From NCBI GenBank assembly GCA_002340985.1, contig DDNC01000002.1, forward strand, positions 261,732 through 325,731: a DNA stretch of 64,000 nt, given 5' to 3'. The notes under the pieces are model-generated. The model was given only the letters and a program-made list of their open reading frames with translations, did no database searches and was not told the origin of the DNA. How positions within the stretch are numbered: the first letter of the stretch is position 1; each line of letters begins with the position of its first letter. This document shows, piece after piece, positions 1 to 7,530 of this stretch. Source of the DNA: Firmicutes bacterium UBA2530 (GTDB taxonomy: Bacteria > Bacillota > Clostridia > Tissierellales > Sedimentibacteraceae). The position numbers were made by a program, and so were the translations under genes.

Positions 1-969
1 AAGAGTGATAAATGTTGTTGTTTTAATGCCTCCTGCTGTGGAACCGGGACTCCCGCCTATAATCATGAGCAATATCGTCAAAAGAGCTCCCCCTTCCGAC
101 AGTTCACCGAGATTGACTGTATTAAAGCCCGCGGTTCTTGGTGTTATGGACTGAAACATTGAGGCAAGTATTTTTTCCTTTACGCCGAATCCGACCATGC
201 TGTTACTGGACTCCGTGATGTAAAAAAACACGGCTCCCGCTATAATCAGCAAGGAGGTGCTTGAGAGTACCAGCTTTGTATGCAGATGGTATTTATTAAA
301 GTTAAGGTGATTTTCCGCTATGTCGTCCCATACCACAAAGCCTATGCCTCCAATCACAATAAGCGACATTATAGTAATGTTGACGGCGGTATCACCGACG
401 TATGCCGTAATTGAAGAAAATTGACCGAATTTTCCCATCAGGTCAAAACCTGCATTGCAGAATGCTGAAACAGAATGGAAAATGCCATTATAAAGGCCTT
501 CTGTCAGACCCATTTCGGGATAAAATCTGGCAAACAGCACCAATGCTCCTGCGCTTTCAAAAAGCAGGGTACGTAGAAGTATTTTTTTTACAAGCAGCAC
601 TATTCCCCCTATTTTTAACGTGTTGGCTGATTCCATAAGCAGCCTTCTTTCCTTCAGCCCTATTTTCCTTCTCAAAAATATGGAGAAAAGAGTTATAACA
701 GTCATGAAGCCCAGTCCGCCCACCTGAATCAGCAAAAGTATAACAATCTGGCCAAACAGAGACCAGTGAGTGTATGTGTCATATATGACCAGCCCGGTTA
801 CACAAAATGCGGATGCAGCAGTAAACAAGGCGTCTATAAACGGAGTAGGAAGGCCTGATTTAGAAGAAACAGGCATGCTGAGCAGAAATGCTCCAAGTAT
901 TATTAGCAGTAAGGTTCCAAGCACAATAATTTCAGTGTAATTTAATTTAATATTTCTTATGGTAAACAT
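1..969 (-). CDS. TrkH/KtrB-family potassium transporter subunit, partial (C-terminus outside window)
   Basis: Frame read on the minus strand from ATG at 969 stays open to base 1, giving 323 residues with no stop. It is very hydrophobic and shows the family's repeated pore loops: ASAFCVTGL near residue 52, SAFCNAGFD near residue 170, and SPGSTAGGIKT near the visible end. The family forms membrane K+ uptake channels gated by a cytoplasmic RCK (TrkA/KtrA) subunit. Its ATG directly follows the TAA of the upstream gene at 970-1443, so the two are surely co-transcribed and probably translationally coupled. About a quarter of the protein lies beyond the window. Confidence 0.9.
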   Translation of the reverse strand, partial: MFTIRNIKLNYTEIIVLGTLLLIILGAFLLSMPVSSKSGLPTPFIDALFTAASAFCVTGLVIYDTYTHWSLFGQIVILLLIQVGGLGFMTVITLFSIFLRRKIGLKERRLLMESANTLKIGGIVLLVKKILLRTLLFESAGALVLFARFYPEMGLTEGLYNGIFHSVSAFCNAGFDLMGKFGQFSSITAYVGDTAVNITIMSLIVIGGIGFVVWDDIAENHLNFNKYHLHTKLVLSSTSLLIIAGAVFFYITESSNSMVGFGVKEKILASMFQSITPRTAGFNTVNLGELSEGGALLTILLMIIGGSPGSTAGGIKTTTFITL

Positions 970-1443
970 TTATGACTCCCCACTATTATGAAATTTCAAC
1001 AATTCATGCACCAGATAGGCGGCATTGATATCACTTCCGAATAAATATGGAATTTGATTGTCTTCATATATTTTTTTGTTATAGTATTTGTTGCATAAGG
1101 CAATAATCCTCTTTACCTCCATCATTTTTATACCTATGGAGCATATGGTGAGGTTTTCAAGGTCAGATGTGTTGACTGCTGCCAAGTAAGAATACGAACA
1201 GGATTTGTCCAGTTTATTTATGTCGGATAATATTTCGGAGGGTATGCCGTATTTTTGTAAAATATTTGCAATTTCAAGGCATATCGATGCTTCTCCAAAT
1301 AAAAGGGCATTCTTTTCATTTCCTGGTATATTGAATTTTTCGGGCTCATCATACTGAAGCTCGGCAATGCTGAAGATTTTATCTATGAATATATAATTGA
1401 CAATTGATATGGCAATTACAGATAATATTATTAAAATATCCAT
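970..1443 (-). CDS. Membrane-anchored TrkA-N-like protein, probable K+ channel regulatory partner
   Basis: 157 residues. An N-terminal hydrophobic segment (about residues 1-18) is followed by a Rossmann-like stretch: ALLFGEASICLEIANIL, then YLAAVNTSDLENL, then a pattern of beta strands and helices like the NAD-binding TrkA-N/RCK domain. The classical GxGxxG loop is degenerate (LFGEAS), so nucleotide binding is uncertain. The C-terminal TrkA-C domain found in KtrA is absent. RBS AGGAGA lies just upstream of the ATG. It sits in an operon immediately ahead of the TrkH-like subunit, which is the best argument for a regulatory role. The assignment is by fold pattern and context, not by a strong motif. 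Confidence 0.55.
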   Translation of the reverse strand: MDILIILSVIAISIVNYIFIDKIFSIAELQYDEPEKFNIPGNEKNALLFGEASICLEIANILQKYGIPSEILSDINKLDKSCSYSYLAAVNTSDLENLTICSIGIKMMEVKRIIALCNKYYNKKIYEDNQIPYLFGSDINAAYLVHELLKFHNSGES

Positions 1444-1645
1444 TGCATTCTCCTGTAATTCTTATTCATTGACAATATCAGAATTCGCATAAAGATGGTA
1501 TTAAGGTATTGCATCAGATGTTAAGATTTCATAAGTGCATATGGTTCAGTAAGAAATATTTAGAAATATTTATTAATTTTTTAATGGTTGGAATAATTTT
1601 GGATATACTATTTGTGAAATTTAAATTCATTAAATGGAGGCAACA

Positions 1646-2092
1646 ATGAAAAAGTTGGCATTAACGTTGTGCATCCTTATGCTTTTAAGCATGATGGCAT
1701 GTACAAATCAAAAACCGGGAACAAATAATCCGGGCGGTACAACAACACCGGGAACAACACCTGGAACAACACCGGGCACAACACCGGTTACACCCGGTAC
1801 ACCTGAAACACCGGGAAATACAAATGTTGGAGAAGAGCAGACACTGACCGGAACGGCAAAGGGATATGGCGGAGACGTTGAGGTCACAGTTAAAATCAAG
1901 GGAAATAAGATAGTATCGGTTGAAGCCAGGGGTGACAAAGAAACTGCGGGAGTTGGTTCTAAAGCCATAGATGAGCTGCCGAAAAAAATTGTCGATGCTG
2001 ATTCAACAAATGTTGATAATGTATCCGGAGCTACCGTGACAAGCAAAGCAATCAAGGACGCCGTTGATCAGGCGCTGAAAGGAAAAAAATAG
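1646..2092 (+). CDS. FMN-binding domain lipoprotein
   Basis: 148 residues. The start at 1646 is preferred over an in-frame ATG at 1634, because GGAGG at 1636-1640 is correctly spaced from 1646 and overlaps the earlier ATG. A lipoprotein signal ends at Cys19 (SMMAC). Next comes a low-complexity linker of Pro-Gly-Thr-Thr repeats (about residues 25-65), then an FMN_bind domain with SGATVTSKAI at residues 127-136. In NqrC/RnfG-type proteins the Thr of the S/T-GAT motif (here Thr130) carries covalently bound FMN. It is probably an extracytoplasmic electron carrier tethered to the membrane. The gene appears monocistronic, with a terminator right after the stop. Redox partner unknown. Confidence 0.85.
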   Translation: MKKLALTLCILMLLSMMACTNQKPGTNNPGGTTTPGTTPGTTPGTTPVTPGTPETPGNTNVGEEQTLTGTAKGYGGDVEVTVKIKGNKIVSVEARGDKETAGVGSKAIDELPKKIVDADSTNVDNVSGATVTSKAIKDAVDQALKGKK

Positions 2093-2124
2093 CTTAAAAA
2101 GCCGGTTATACCGGCTTTTAAGCT
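2091..2124. terminator. Bidirectional rho-independent terminator
   Basis: The arms AGCTTAAAA-GCCGG and CCGGCTTTTAAGCT flank a TTATA loop, with A- and T-rich sides on both strands. It lies between the convergent FMN lipoprotein and Lrp genes and could serve both. Confidence 0.85.
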
Positions 2125-2133
2125 ATTAATAAG

Positions 2134-2568
2134 CTAATCAACAAGGGATGAAAGTATGAGAGACGTGGATGATTCCCGTATACTTTCTATTTTATGAAGT
2201 TCGTCCTGCAGCGCTTTTAAACCGAGAGGAGCCATGCATCTTACCTTCATCAATATGCACCATGTGCCTGTAACAATGTGGCACTCTTCAACTATCAGGT
2301 CCTTTATTTTAAGCTCCTTAAGCTGCTCGAGAAGCTTGTCATAATTCGTTGTCCTCACCTTCAGCGATATTATGGCATTAGTTGTATATCCCAACTTAAG
2401 CCAGTTGATTGTGGCCTTGTATCCTGAAATGACGCCCTGCTCCTCCAGCTTTGTAACCCTGTTGTGAATCGCAGGTCTTGAAAGGTTCAGACGCTTTGAA
2501 AGCTCTTCGTGAGATATTCTTCCCTCTTTTTCTATATTCTCAATTATCTGTATATCCAGTGAATCCAT
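2134..2568 (-). CDS. Lrp/AsnC-family transcriptional regulator
   Basis: 144 residues, the usual Lrp length. An N-terminal winged HTH (about residues 1-55, with ISHEELSKRLNLSRPAIHNR) is followed by the RAM/AsnC ligand-binding domain (about 65-140, with a VTGTWCILMKVR strand). Such proteins form octameric discs and sense amino acids or other small effectors. It is transcribed away from the nrdDG leader. The intergenic region 2569-2670 holds the riboswitch promoter on the other strand, so mutual interference is possible. Target genes cannot be told from the sequence. Confidence 0.9.
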   Translation of the reverse strand: MDSLDIQIIENIEKEGRISHEELSKRLNLSRPAIHNRVTKLEEQGVISGYKATINWLKLGYTTNAIISLKVRTTNYDKLLEQLKELKIKDLIVEECHIVTGTWCILMKVRCMAPLGLKALQDELHKIESIRESSTSLILSSLVD

Positions 2569-2592
2569 TTTCTACCTCATTATTTTAATGTG

Positions 2593-2621
2593 TTTACTTA
2601 TTGTAAAATTAGTATTAATAT
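2593..2621 (+). promoter_or_regulatory. Sigma-70-type promoter for the nrdDG cobalamin leader
   Basis: TTTACT at 2593-2598, a 17-base spacer and TAATAT at 2616-2621 put the start near 2628. That is upstream of the 5' side of the riboswitch P1 stem at 2671. A TTGACA at 2656-2661 is less suitable because it would start transcription inside P1. Confidence 0.6.
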
Positions 2622-2670
2622 AGCACAGGCAGGTATAAGATGCAAATCTTTTTTGTTGACAAAGACAATA

Positions 2671-2866
2671 GGCGATGATAACCTGTAGGTAATTGAATAT
2701 GTTCTATGTTCTGTCCGCGTATGGACAGCTAAGAGGGAAGCAGGTTGAAGTCCTGCGCGGTCCCGCCGCTGTAAGCATGTAGTTGTTTTCATATCCACTG
2801 TAACGGGAAGGAGAAAACAATGCAGATGTGTAAGCCAGAAGACCTGCATAGAATGGTTATATTGCC
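2671..2866 (+). promoter_or_regulatory. Cobalamin riboswitch upstream of nrdDG
   Basis: It contains the conserved cobalamin aptamer core in order: GAGGGAAGCAGGTTGAAG, GTCCTGCGCGGTCCCGCCG, CTGTAAGC, an internal CGGGAAGG, and the B12 box AGCCAGAAGACCTGC (2833-2847). An outer P1 helix can form between GGCGATGATAACC at 2671 and GGTTATATTGCC at 2855-2866. A terminator-like hairpin follows at 2906. In this family, cobalamin binding usually turns expression off. Repressing a B12-independent ribonucleotide reductase when B12 is present fits the known pattern where a B12-dependent class II enzyme is also encoded. Confidence 0.93.
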
Positions 2867-2905
2867 AACGGGAGATTGGTAAAGTATAAATTACGGTAAA
2901 AACGG

Positions 2906-2934
2906 ACTGTGGTATATATGCTGCAGTTTTTTAT
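2906..2934 (+). terminator. Riboswitch expression-platform terminator
   Basis: ACTGTGGTA pairs with TGCTGCAGT around a TATA loop (9 pairs, three of them G-U) and is followed by a T-rich run TTTTTTATTT. It lies 40 bases beyond the aptamer and 90 bases before nrdD. Confidence 0.65.
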
Positions 2935-3021
2935 TTGTAAATTTATGCACCAGATAGCAAATAAATTTGCGGGTGAGACTGCGATATATTAGAATTAACC
3001 CCAACGAGAGGAGAGGTATAA

Positions 3022-5226
3022 ATGAATGTAATAAAAAGAGACGGAAGACTTATACACTTTGATAAAAGCAAAATATCGGACGCAATACTGAAGGCTATGA
3101 ACCATACTGTCAAGGGGCAGGATATAGATATTGCAAGACAGATAGCACAAGAAATAACCGACGGTGTAAAAGAAACAATTTCTGTTGAGGAAATACAGGA
3201 TTTAGTTGAAAAGAAGCTCATGGCCAGCAAGAGAAAGGACGTTGCCAAGGAGTACATAATCTACAGAAATAAAAGAAACATTGCAAGAGGCAGGAAGCAG
3301 TATGACATATACATGGATATAGTAAATGCCATACCAAACGATGTAACAAGGGAAAATGCCAACATGAATGCGGATACTCCGGCAGGTATGATGATGAAAT
3401 TTGCCAGCGAGTCCGTAAAGCCGTTTGTGGATGACTGTCTCTTATCGGAGCAGTCCAAGTATTTTGTGGAAAACAACTACATCCACGTGCATGACAAGGA
3501 CTACTATCCCACAAAATCTCTTACATGCCTGCAGCATCCTTTAGATTACATATTGCAGAACGGCTTCAGAGCAGGACACGGCTCCAGCAGGCCCGCAAAG
3601 AGAATAGAGACGGCTTCAATAATCGGATGCATATCCATGGAGCAGATACAGAATGAAATGCACGGAGGTCAGTCAATTCCCGCGTTTGACTTTTATCTTG
3701 CGCCATACGTGAGATTTACATATATAGAAGAGATTAAAAAAATAGAGCAGCTTTTAGACATTGAGCTAAAGGAGCTGTATGATGCCGCAATAGACGACTA
3801 CATAGAAAAGCCCCTGGACGGACTGAAGGGCAACGACAGATACGTTCAGCAGGCAATAAACAGTACCGTGAAAAGGGTGCACCAATCCATGGAAGCCTTT
3901 ATTCACAATATGAATACAATCCACTCCCGAGGCGGCAATCAGGTGGTGTTCAGCTCAATCAACTACGGGACAGACACGAGTCCCGAGGGAAGATGCATCA
4001 TGAGAGAGGTGCTCATGTCCACATACAAGGGTGTTGGCAACGGAGAAACCCCTATTTTTCCCATACAGATATGGAAGAAGAAAAGAGGTGTTAACTACCT
4101 TCCGGAGGACAGGAATTATGATTTGTACAAGCTTTCCTGTAAGGTTACCGCAAGAAGGTTTTTCCCAAATTACTTAAATCTTGATGCGTCCTACAACATA
4201 CATGATGAATGGGATGAAAATGACAGCCGCAGATATGAAAAGGAAGTTGCAACCATGGGCTGCAGAACAAGGGTGTTTGAAAACAGGCATGGCAGCAAGA
4301 CGTCCATAGGAAGAGGTAATCTCTCCTTTACAACCATTAATATAGTGAAGCTTGCACTGGAATGCAGGGAGTTTGAAAATCCACAGGACAGGAAGAGAGA
4401 ATTCATTAAAAAGCTCCAGAAATGCATTGACGCTGCGGCGGAACAGCTTTATGACAGGTACGTGTTTCAGTGCACGGCCATAAAGAAGCAATTTCCAATG
4501 CTCATGTCGGGAATGTGGCTGGAAAGCGAGCTGCTCAAGCCCGAGGACAGTGTGGAAAACGTGCTGAAGCACGGAACTCTGGGCATAGGCTTCATAGGAC
4601 TGGCGGAAGCCCTTATAGCACTGACGGGCAAGCATCACGGCGAGGATGAAAAATCTCAGGAGCTTGGACTGGAAATAATAAAATTCATGTTTGAAAAAAT
4701 AAAAGAAAAGTCGGATTACTACAACCTTAACTACAGCCTGCTTGCAACCCCGGCAGAGGGACTGAGCGGAAGGTTCATAAAAAGGGACAGAAAGCAGTTC
4801 GGAAGTATTCCCCGCATAACAGACAAGGAATATTACACAAACAGCTCACATGTTCCCGTGTGGTACAAATGCTCCATTGAGCACAAGGCAGAGGTTGAGG
4901 CTCCATACCATGAATATGAGAGAGGCGGCCACATATTTTATGTGGAGCTTGATGGAGATGCAGCACACAACCCTGCGGCGGTTATGCAAACCGTTGACCT
5001 TATGGACAGGCACAATATGGGCTACGGTTCCGTAAATCATACGAGAAACAGATGCAAGGCGTGCGGATACGAGGATGCTTCCGAAAACCTGAAAATATGC
5101 CCCGAATGCGGCAGCGAAGAAATTGACACTATCCAAAGAATAACAGGGTACCTGGTGGGTGCGGTTGACAGCTGGAATGCAGCAAAGAAAGCCGAGCTGA
5201 GAGACAGGGTGAAGCACAGTCTATGA
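3022..5226 (+). CDS. nrdD: Anaerobic (class III) ribonucleoside-triphosphate reductase
   Basis: 734 residues. It reduces ribonucleoside triphosphates to deoxyribonucleotides by glycyl-radical chemistry. The N-terminal ATP-cone (about 1-90, starting MNVIKRDGRLIHFDKSK) is the allosteric domain. The catalytic barrel contains HSRGGNQVVFSS near 300. A C-terminal zinc site has two CxxC pairs (CKACGY and CPECGS, about 677-695). The glycyl radical motif RITGYL places the radical at about Gly709. RBS GAGAGGAG is well placed. It is activated by NrdG, whose ATG overlaps the nrdD stop by four bases. The enzyme is oxygen-sensitive, which points to an anaerobe. The B12 riboswitch upstream predicts use mainly when cobalamin is scarce. 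Confidence 0.97.
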   Translation: MNVIKRDGRLIHFDKSKISDAILKAMNHTVKGQDIDIARQIAQEITDGVKETISVEEIQDLVEKKLMASKRKDVAKEYIIYRNKRNIARGRKQYDIYMDIVNAIPNDVTRENANMNADTPAGMMMKFASESVKPFVDDCLLSEQSKYFVENNYIHVHDKDYYPTKSLTCLQHPLDYILQNGFRAGHGSSRPAKRIETASIIGCISMEQIQNEMHGGQSIPAFDFYLAPYVRFTYIEEIKKIEQLLDIELKELYDAAIDDYIEKPLDGLKGNDRYVQQAINSTVKRVHQSMEAFIHNMNTIHSRGGNQVVFSSINYGTDTSPEGRCIMREVLMSTYKGVGNGETPIFPIQIWKKKRGVNYLPEDRNYDLYKLSCKVTARRFFPNYLNLDASYNIHDEWDENDSRRYEKEVATMGCRTRVFENRHGSKTSIGRGNLSFTTINIVKLALECREFENPQDRKREFIKKLQKCIDAAAEQLYDRYVFQCTAIKKQFPMLMSGMWLESELLKPEDSVENVLKHGTLGIGFIGLAEALIALTGKHHGEDEKSQELGLEIIKFMFEKIKEKSDYYNLNYSLLATPAEGLSGRFIKRDRKQFGSIPRITDKEYYTNSSHVPVWYKCSIEHKAEVEAPYHEYERGGHIFYVELDGDAAHNPAAVMQTVDLMDRHNMGYGSVNHTRNRCKACGYEDASENLKICPECGSEEIDTIQRITGYLVGAVDSWNAAKKAELRDRVKHSL

Positions 5227-5735
5227 AAAATATGCTTTACGTTGCAGAAATAGTGGATAACACCATAGTTGACGGTGAGGGCTTCAGAACATCGCTGTAT
5301 CTGAGCGGCTGCGATATCTTCTGTGAGGGCTGCCACAACAGAGAGCTCTGGGACATTAATTACGGGCAGCCAATGGAAATTAACGATGTTTTTAACAGAA
5401 TAACAAAGAATTTCACCAATATAACATTTATAGGAGGGGAGCCTATGATGCAGGCGATACCCCTTGCGGCATTAGCCCAAAAAATCAAAAAGCATACCTC
5501 CAAGAACATCTGGATATACAGCGGCCATACCTTCGAGGAAATACTTGCAGACAGGGAGTACCGCGGGCTGATTGAATTTTGTGATGTACTTGTGGACGGA
5601 AGATATGACCGCAATTATTCACGAAGCAATTTAAAATTTAAAGGCTCGGAAAACCAAAGGATTATAGACATTAAAAAATCTCTGGTAGCTAACGAAACAA
5701 TACTTTGGACTGATGGATTTGAGATAATACCTTAA
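5223..5735 (+). CDS. nrdG: Anaerobic ribonucleotide reductase activating enzyme (radical SAM)
   Basis: 170 residues. It uses a [4Fe-4S] cluster and S-adenosylmethionine to make the glycyl radical on NrdD. The cluster motif is CDIFCEGC (Cys30, Cys34, Cys37; the CxxxCxxC of radical SAM proteins), followed by FIGGEPM for SAM binding. Its length is typical for short-form activases. Translation is coupled to nrdD by an ATGA overlap, and a strong terminator ends the operon. Confidence 0.97.
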   Translation: MKNMLYVAEIVDNTIVDGEGFRTSLYLSGCDIFCEGCHNRELWDINYGQPMEINDVFNRITKNFTNITFIGGEPMMQAIPLAALAQKIKKHTSKNIWIYSGHTFEEILADREYRGLIEFCDVLVDGRYDRNYSRSNLKFKGSENQRIIDIKKSLVANETILWTDGFEIIP

Positions 5736-5744
5736 CTCCTCCAT

Positions 5745-5785
5745 AGTGTGACGGTCTCCATTACTCAACCGTCACACTTTTTTTT
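5745..5785 (+). terminator. Rho-independent terminator of nrdDG
   Basis: AGTGTGACGGT and ACCGTCACACT form an 11-bp perfect stem followed by eight T residues. Confidence 0.93.
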
Positions 5786-5804
5786 GCCATTTATGGGCAA
5801 ATAA

Positions 5805-5915
5805 ATCAGTAGATTTTCCTGCGAACCCGTTTTTCGACCGACAGGGACAAAAAAACAGCAGTAGCTCAACCAGTGACAAGCTCCCAAAGCATGCGACCAA
5901 AGGGAGCAGATACTT
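5805..5915. repeat. Copy A of a degenerate dispersed hairpin element
   Basis: This segment holds GCGAACCCGTTTTTCGA, a T-tract/A-tract hairpin, CTCAACC and CATGCGACC inside a GCTCCC/GGGAGC hairpin. A related order of words (GCGAGCCCCGTTTTTCGA ... GCATGCGACC) recurs near 7640-7735. The hairpin plus GGTCAACC part recurs near 6776-6822 and 7550-7597. No coding potential is seen. Confidence 0.4.
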
Positions 5916-5940
5916 TGGTGAGTGAAACTGTTATTATCTG

Positions 5941-6180
5941 TCATTTCATATTGTTTTTGAAGTTGTTTTCCTTATCATATTCGTTCTGAATATTGGACTT
6001 CATATTTTTTAAAGAATGCTCTCTTCTGAAATTTTTAAGCTGCAAATCAGCCTTTACTTCCTCATCATCAATCTGGTCGATTGTTTTTTCGTCTTCTCTG
6101 TAATTTCGTTCTGTATTTTCAATGTCGTTCTTCATTTTATTAATAGTGTCTCTCTTGTTTTCTAAATTATGTTTTCCCAT
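5941..6180 (-). CDS. tlp: Tlp-like small acid-soluble spore protein
   Basis: 79 residues, highly charged and predicted helical. It matches the Tlp family by pattern: a D/R-rich start (ENKRDTINKMKNDIENTE), an acidic middle (EKTIDQIDDEEVKADL), then KNFRREHSLKNMKSNIQ and a short C-terminal tail. Tlp proteins are made in the forespore and packed in the spore core. RBS GGAGAAGG sits seven bases before the ATG. It appears to be a single gene between nrdG and the riboswitch cluster. No sigma-G promoter was confirmed. This gene is the main evidence in the window that the organism sporulates. Confidence 0.75.
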   Translation of the reverse strand: MGKHNLENKRDTINKMKNDIENTERNYREDEKTIDQIDDEEVKADLQLKNFRREHSLKNMKSNIQNEYDKENNFKNNMK

Positions 6181-6266
6181 AACCTTCTCCTATAATTCAA
6201 ATATATATTTATTATGTCATTATTTATTTGTAAAATTCATTTATTAAATGTAAAAAACAACCTAAA

Positions 6267-6413
6267 AGCATTCTAAAGAAAGTGCCTTGCTTTTACATGA
6301 AAAGCTCAAAGGTAAAGGATGATATAGCCGGATGTGCTCTTTATTTGGCATCTTCGTATTCGGATTTTGTAACAGGACAGATAATTAGTCTGAACGGAGG
6401 CTTTGTAGTTTGA
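6267..6413 (+). pseudogene. C-terminal remnant of a short-chain dehydrogenase (FabG-like)
   Basis: An open stretch reads SILKKVPCFYM, then KDDIAGCALYLASS, then FVTGQIISLNGGFVV and a stop. This is the standard last fifty residues of an SDR (P..DIA..LYLAS....VTGQ...NGG). The Rossmann N-terminus and the YxxxK active site are missing: the frame closes with a TAA at 6231. It is a truncated relic, probably left by the rearrangement that also produced the gene-poor region following it. Confidence 0.8.
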
Positions 6414-6458
6414 ATTATTGCTGCTTTTGCCGAGAATACTTAAATTTAGGAATAGATA

Positions 6459-6487
6459 TTGACAATTATATACGTCAGTAGTAGAAT
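6459..6487 (+). promoter_or_regulatory. Sigma-70 promoter of first tandem cobalamin riboswitch
   Basis: TTGACA at 6459-6464, a 17-base spacer and TAGAAT at 6482-6487. This is near consensus, with a start expected near 6494, just upstream of the aptamer. Confidence 0.8.
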
Positions 6488-6518
6488 AAACTTATAAAAA
6501 TATTTGCATAAGAAATAA

Positions 6519-6654
6519 CTGTTTAATTCACGGAATCGGGTGAGAATCCCGGACAATCGGGTTACTGTATTGTGGAGCGAACTCCATTAGGCCACTGCGT
6601 ATGCGGGAAGGCGGAGCAAGCGTTGAAGCTGAGTCAGGATATGTGATTAAGCAG
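6519..6654 (+). promoter_or_regulatory. Cobalamin-family riboswitch, tandem copy 1 (no intact downstream gene)
   Basis: Conserved elements appear in order: GGAATCGGGTGAGAATCCC, CGGGTTACTGT, GAGCGAACTCC, GCCACTGC, GCGGGAAGGCGGAG and the B12-box variant GAGTCAGGATA. The ends pair as a P1 helix (CTGTTTAATTCAC with GTGATTAAGCAG). The element is nearly duplicated at 7278-7412. An antiterminator/terminator pair follows. No gene of normal size follows before the second copy. Confidence 0.85.
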
Positions 6655-6686
6655 GAGCGTACTATTATTTTCCAGCGAAAAATAAT

Positions 6687-6760
6687 ATACAGGTTAAGAG
6701 GTATAAAACTTTTAGTTAATGTACACCTGTATTTTTCGTCATGAAAATGCAGGTGTTTTT
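6687..6760 (+). terminator. Terminator with competing antiterminator, tandem copy 1
   Basis: The terminator is ACACCTG...CAGGTGT (6723-6757) with an inner ATTTTTC/GAAAAT stem and a T run. ATACAGGT at 6687-6694 is perfectly complementary to ACCTGTAT at 6725-6732, the 5' side of the terminator. The two structures exclude each other, the expected layout of a transcriptional riboswitch. Confidence 0.8.
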
Positions 6761-6769
6761 GTATGCCCG

Positions 6770-7215
6770 TACCCCATTTTTTGACTGTAAATGAGAAAAA
6801 ATGGCGGTAGGTCAACCATAATGAAGTCGCAATTTATGAGGACGGCGTAATTAAATAAATTGATGAATGAGACTGCGTAATTATTTGATTACGGCATATT
6901 CCGACATTGCTGAAATCATCCTCCCGGTGCACAGGAAACGCAGCATTCATTTTATCGATTAAAAACCAAAACCTTTGCATTGTGAGACTTCGCATAGGTA
7001 TGACAGCTGCAAATAAAATATTTGCTGAACGAAACAGCAGAAAATAAACTTTCTGAAATTGCAGAGCAGAGCAATCCTGCAAAATACCTCCAAGTATTCG
7101 GACGTTTAATAATGGACGGGCGGTCCCTTAATCTGCTGAATGCTCTCTCCATGGCATCGTATAACAATTATAGATGCAGCTGTCAAAACTTATAAATTTC
7201 AGACCTTTTCGGAAA
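6770..7215. other. Gene-free spacer with a possible coding remnant
   Basis: No intact gene. A T/A hairpin followed by GGTAGGTCAACC (6776-6822) matches the dispersed element. On the plus strand, about 7010-7195 has a codon-like open stretch (SEIAEQSNPAKYLQVFGRL) with a frame change at its start. It may be a broken gene but I do not recognise the family. Confidence 0.4.
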
Positions 7216-7223
7216 GTTATATA

Positions 7224-7252
7224 TTGATATATAATTCCGTTAATGGTAATAT
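7224..7252 (+). promoter_or_regulatory. Sigma-70 promoter of second tandem cobalamin riboswitch
   Basis: TTGATA at 7224-7229, a 17-base spacer, TAATAT at 7247-7252. It has the same position relative to its aptamer as the first copy's promoter. Confidence 0.75.
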
Positions 7253-7277
7253 TGAGTATAAAAACATTTGCATATAA

Positions 7278-7412
7278 CTGTTTTAAATCACGGAACCGGG
7301 TGAGAATCCCGGACAATCGGGTTACTGTGTTGTGGAGCGAACTCCAATGTGCCACTGCTGAGGCGGGAAGGCGGAGTAAGCGTTGAAGCTTAGTCAGGAT
7401 ACGTGAGAACAG
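7278..7412 (+). promoter_or_regulatory. Cobalamin-family riboswitch, tandem copy 2 (no intact downstream gene)
   Basis: Near-duplicate of the element at 6519: GGAACCGGGTGAGAATCCC, CGGGTTACTGT, GAGCGAACTCC, GCCACTGC, GCGGGAAGGCGGAG, TAGTCAGGATACGTG. Differences fall largely in stems and loops: the P1 arms change to CTGTTTT...TCAC with GTGAGAACAG and still pair. The preserved pairing suggests both copies were functional recently. Downstream there is a terminator and then about 300 bases without a gene. Confidence 0.85.
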
Positions 7413-7443
7413 TGCGTAGTATTATTTTCCGACGAAAGATAAT

Positions 7444-7528
7444 ATACAGGATAAATGAGTATTCATCATTGAGTTATTTCATGAATTGATACACCTGTAT
7501 TTTTCGTTACGAAAATGCAGGTGTTTTT
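7444..7528 (+). terminator. Terminator with competing antiterminator, tandem copy 2
   Basis: The terminator stem ACACCTGTATTTTTCG/CGAAAATGCAGGTGT with a T run spans 7491-7528. ATACAGG at 7444-7450 can pair with CCTGTAT at 7494-7500. This is the same switch design as copy 1. Confidence 0.8.
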
Positions 7529-7530
7529 GT

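Noticed and set aside
1708..2055. Long antisense ORF opposite the FMN lipoprotein
   Set aside because: It is opposite the Pro/Gly/Thr repeats of a gene with clear lipobox and SGAT motif; repeats of this type keep the other strand open. No RBS.
2656..2684. TTGACA-centred promoter close to the nrdDG riboswitch
   Set aside because: The best -10 at the correct distance is poor (TAACCT), and the resulting start would lie inside the P1 stem. The promoter at 2593 fits better.
4174..5217. Several minus-strand ORFs within nrdD
   Set aside because: They mirror a strongly conserved gene, have no matching RBS or family motifs, and are opposite a continuous coding region.
6528..6815. ORFs overlapping riboswitch copies 1 and 2
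   Set aside because: They run across strongly structured, near-duplicated regulatory RNA and change with it; no conserved protein wording.
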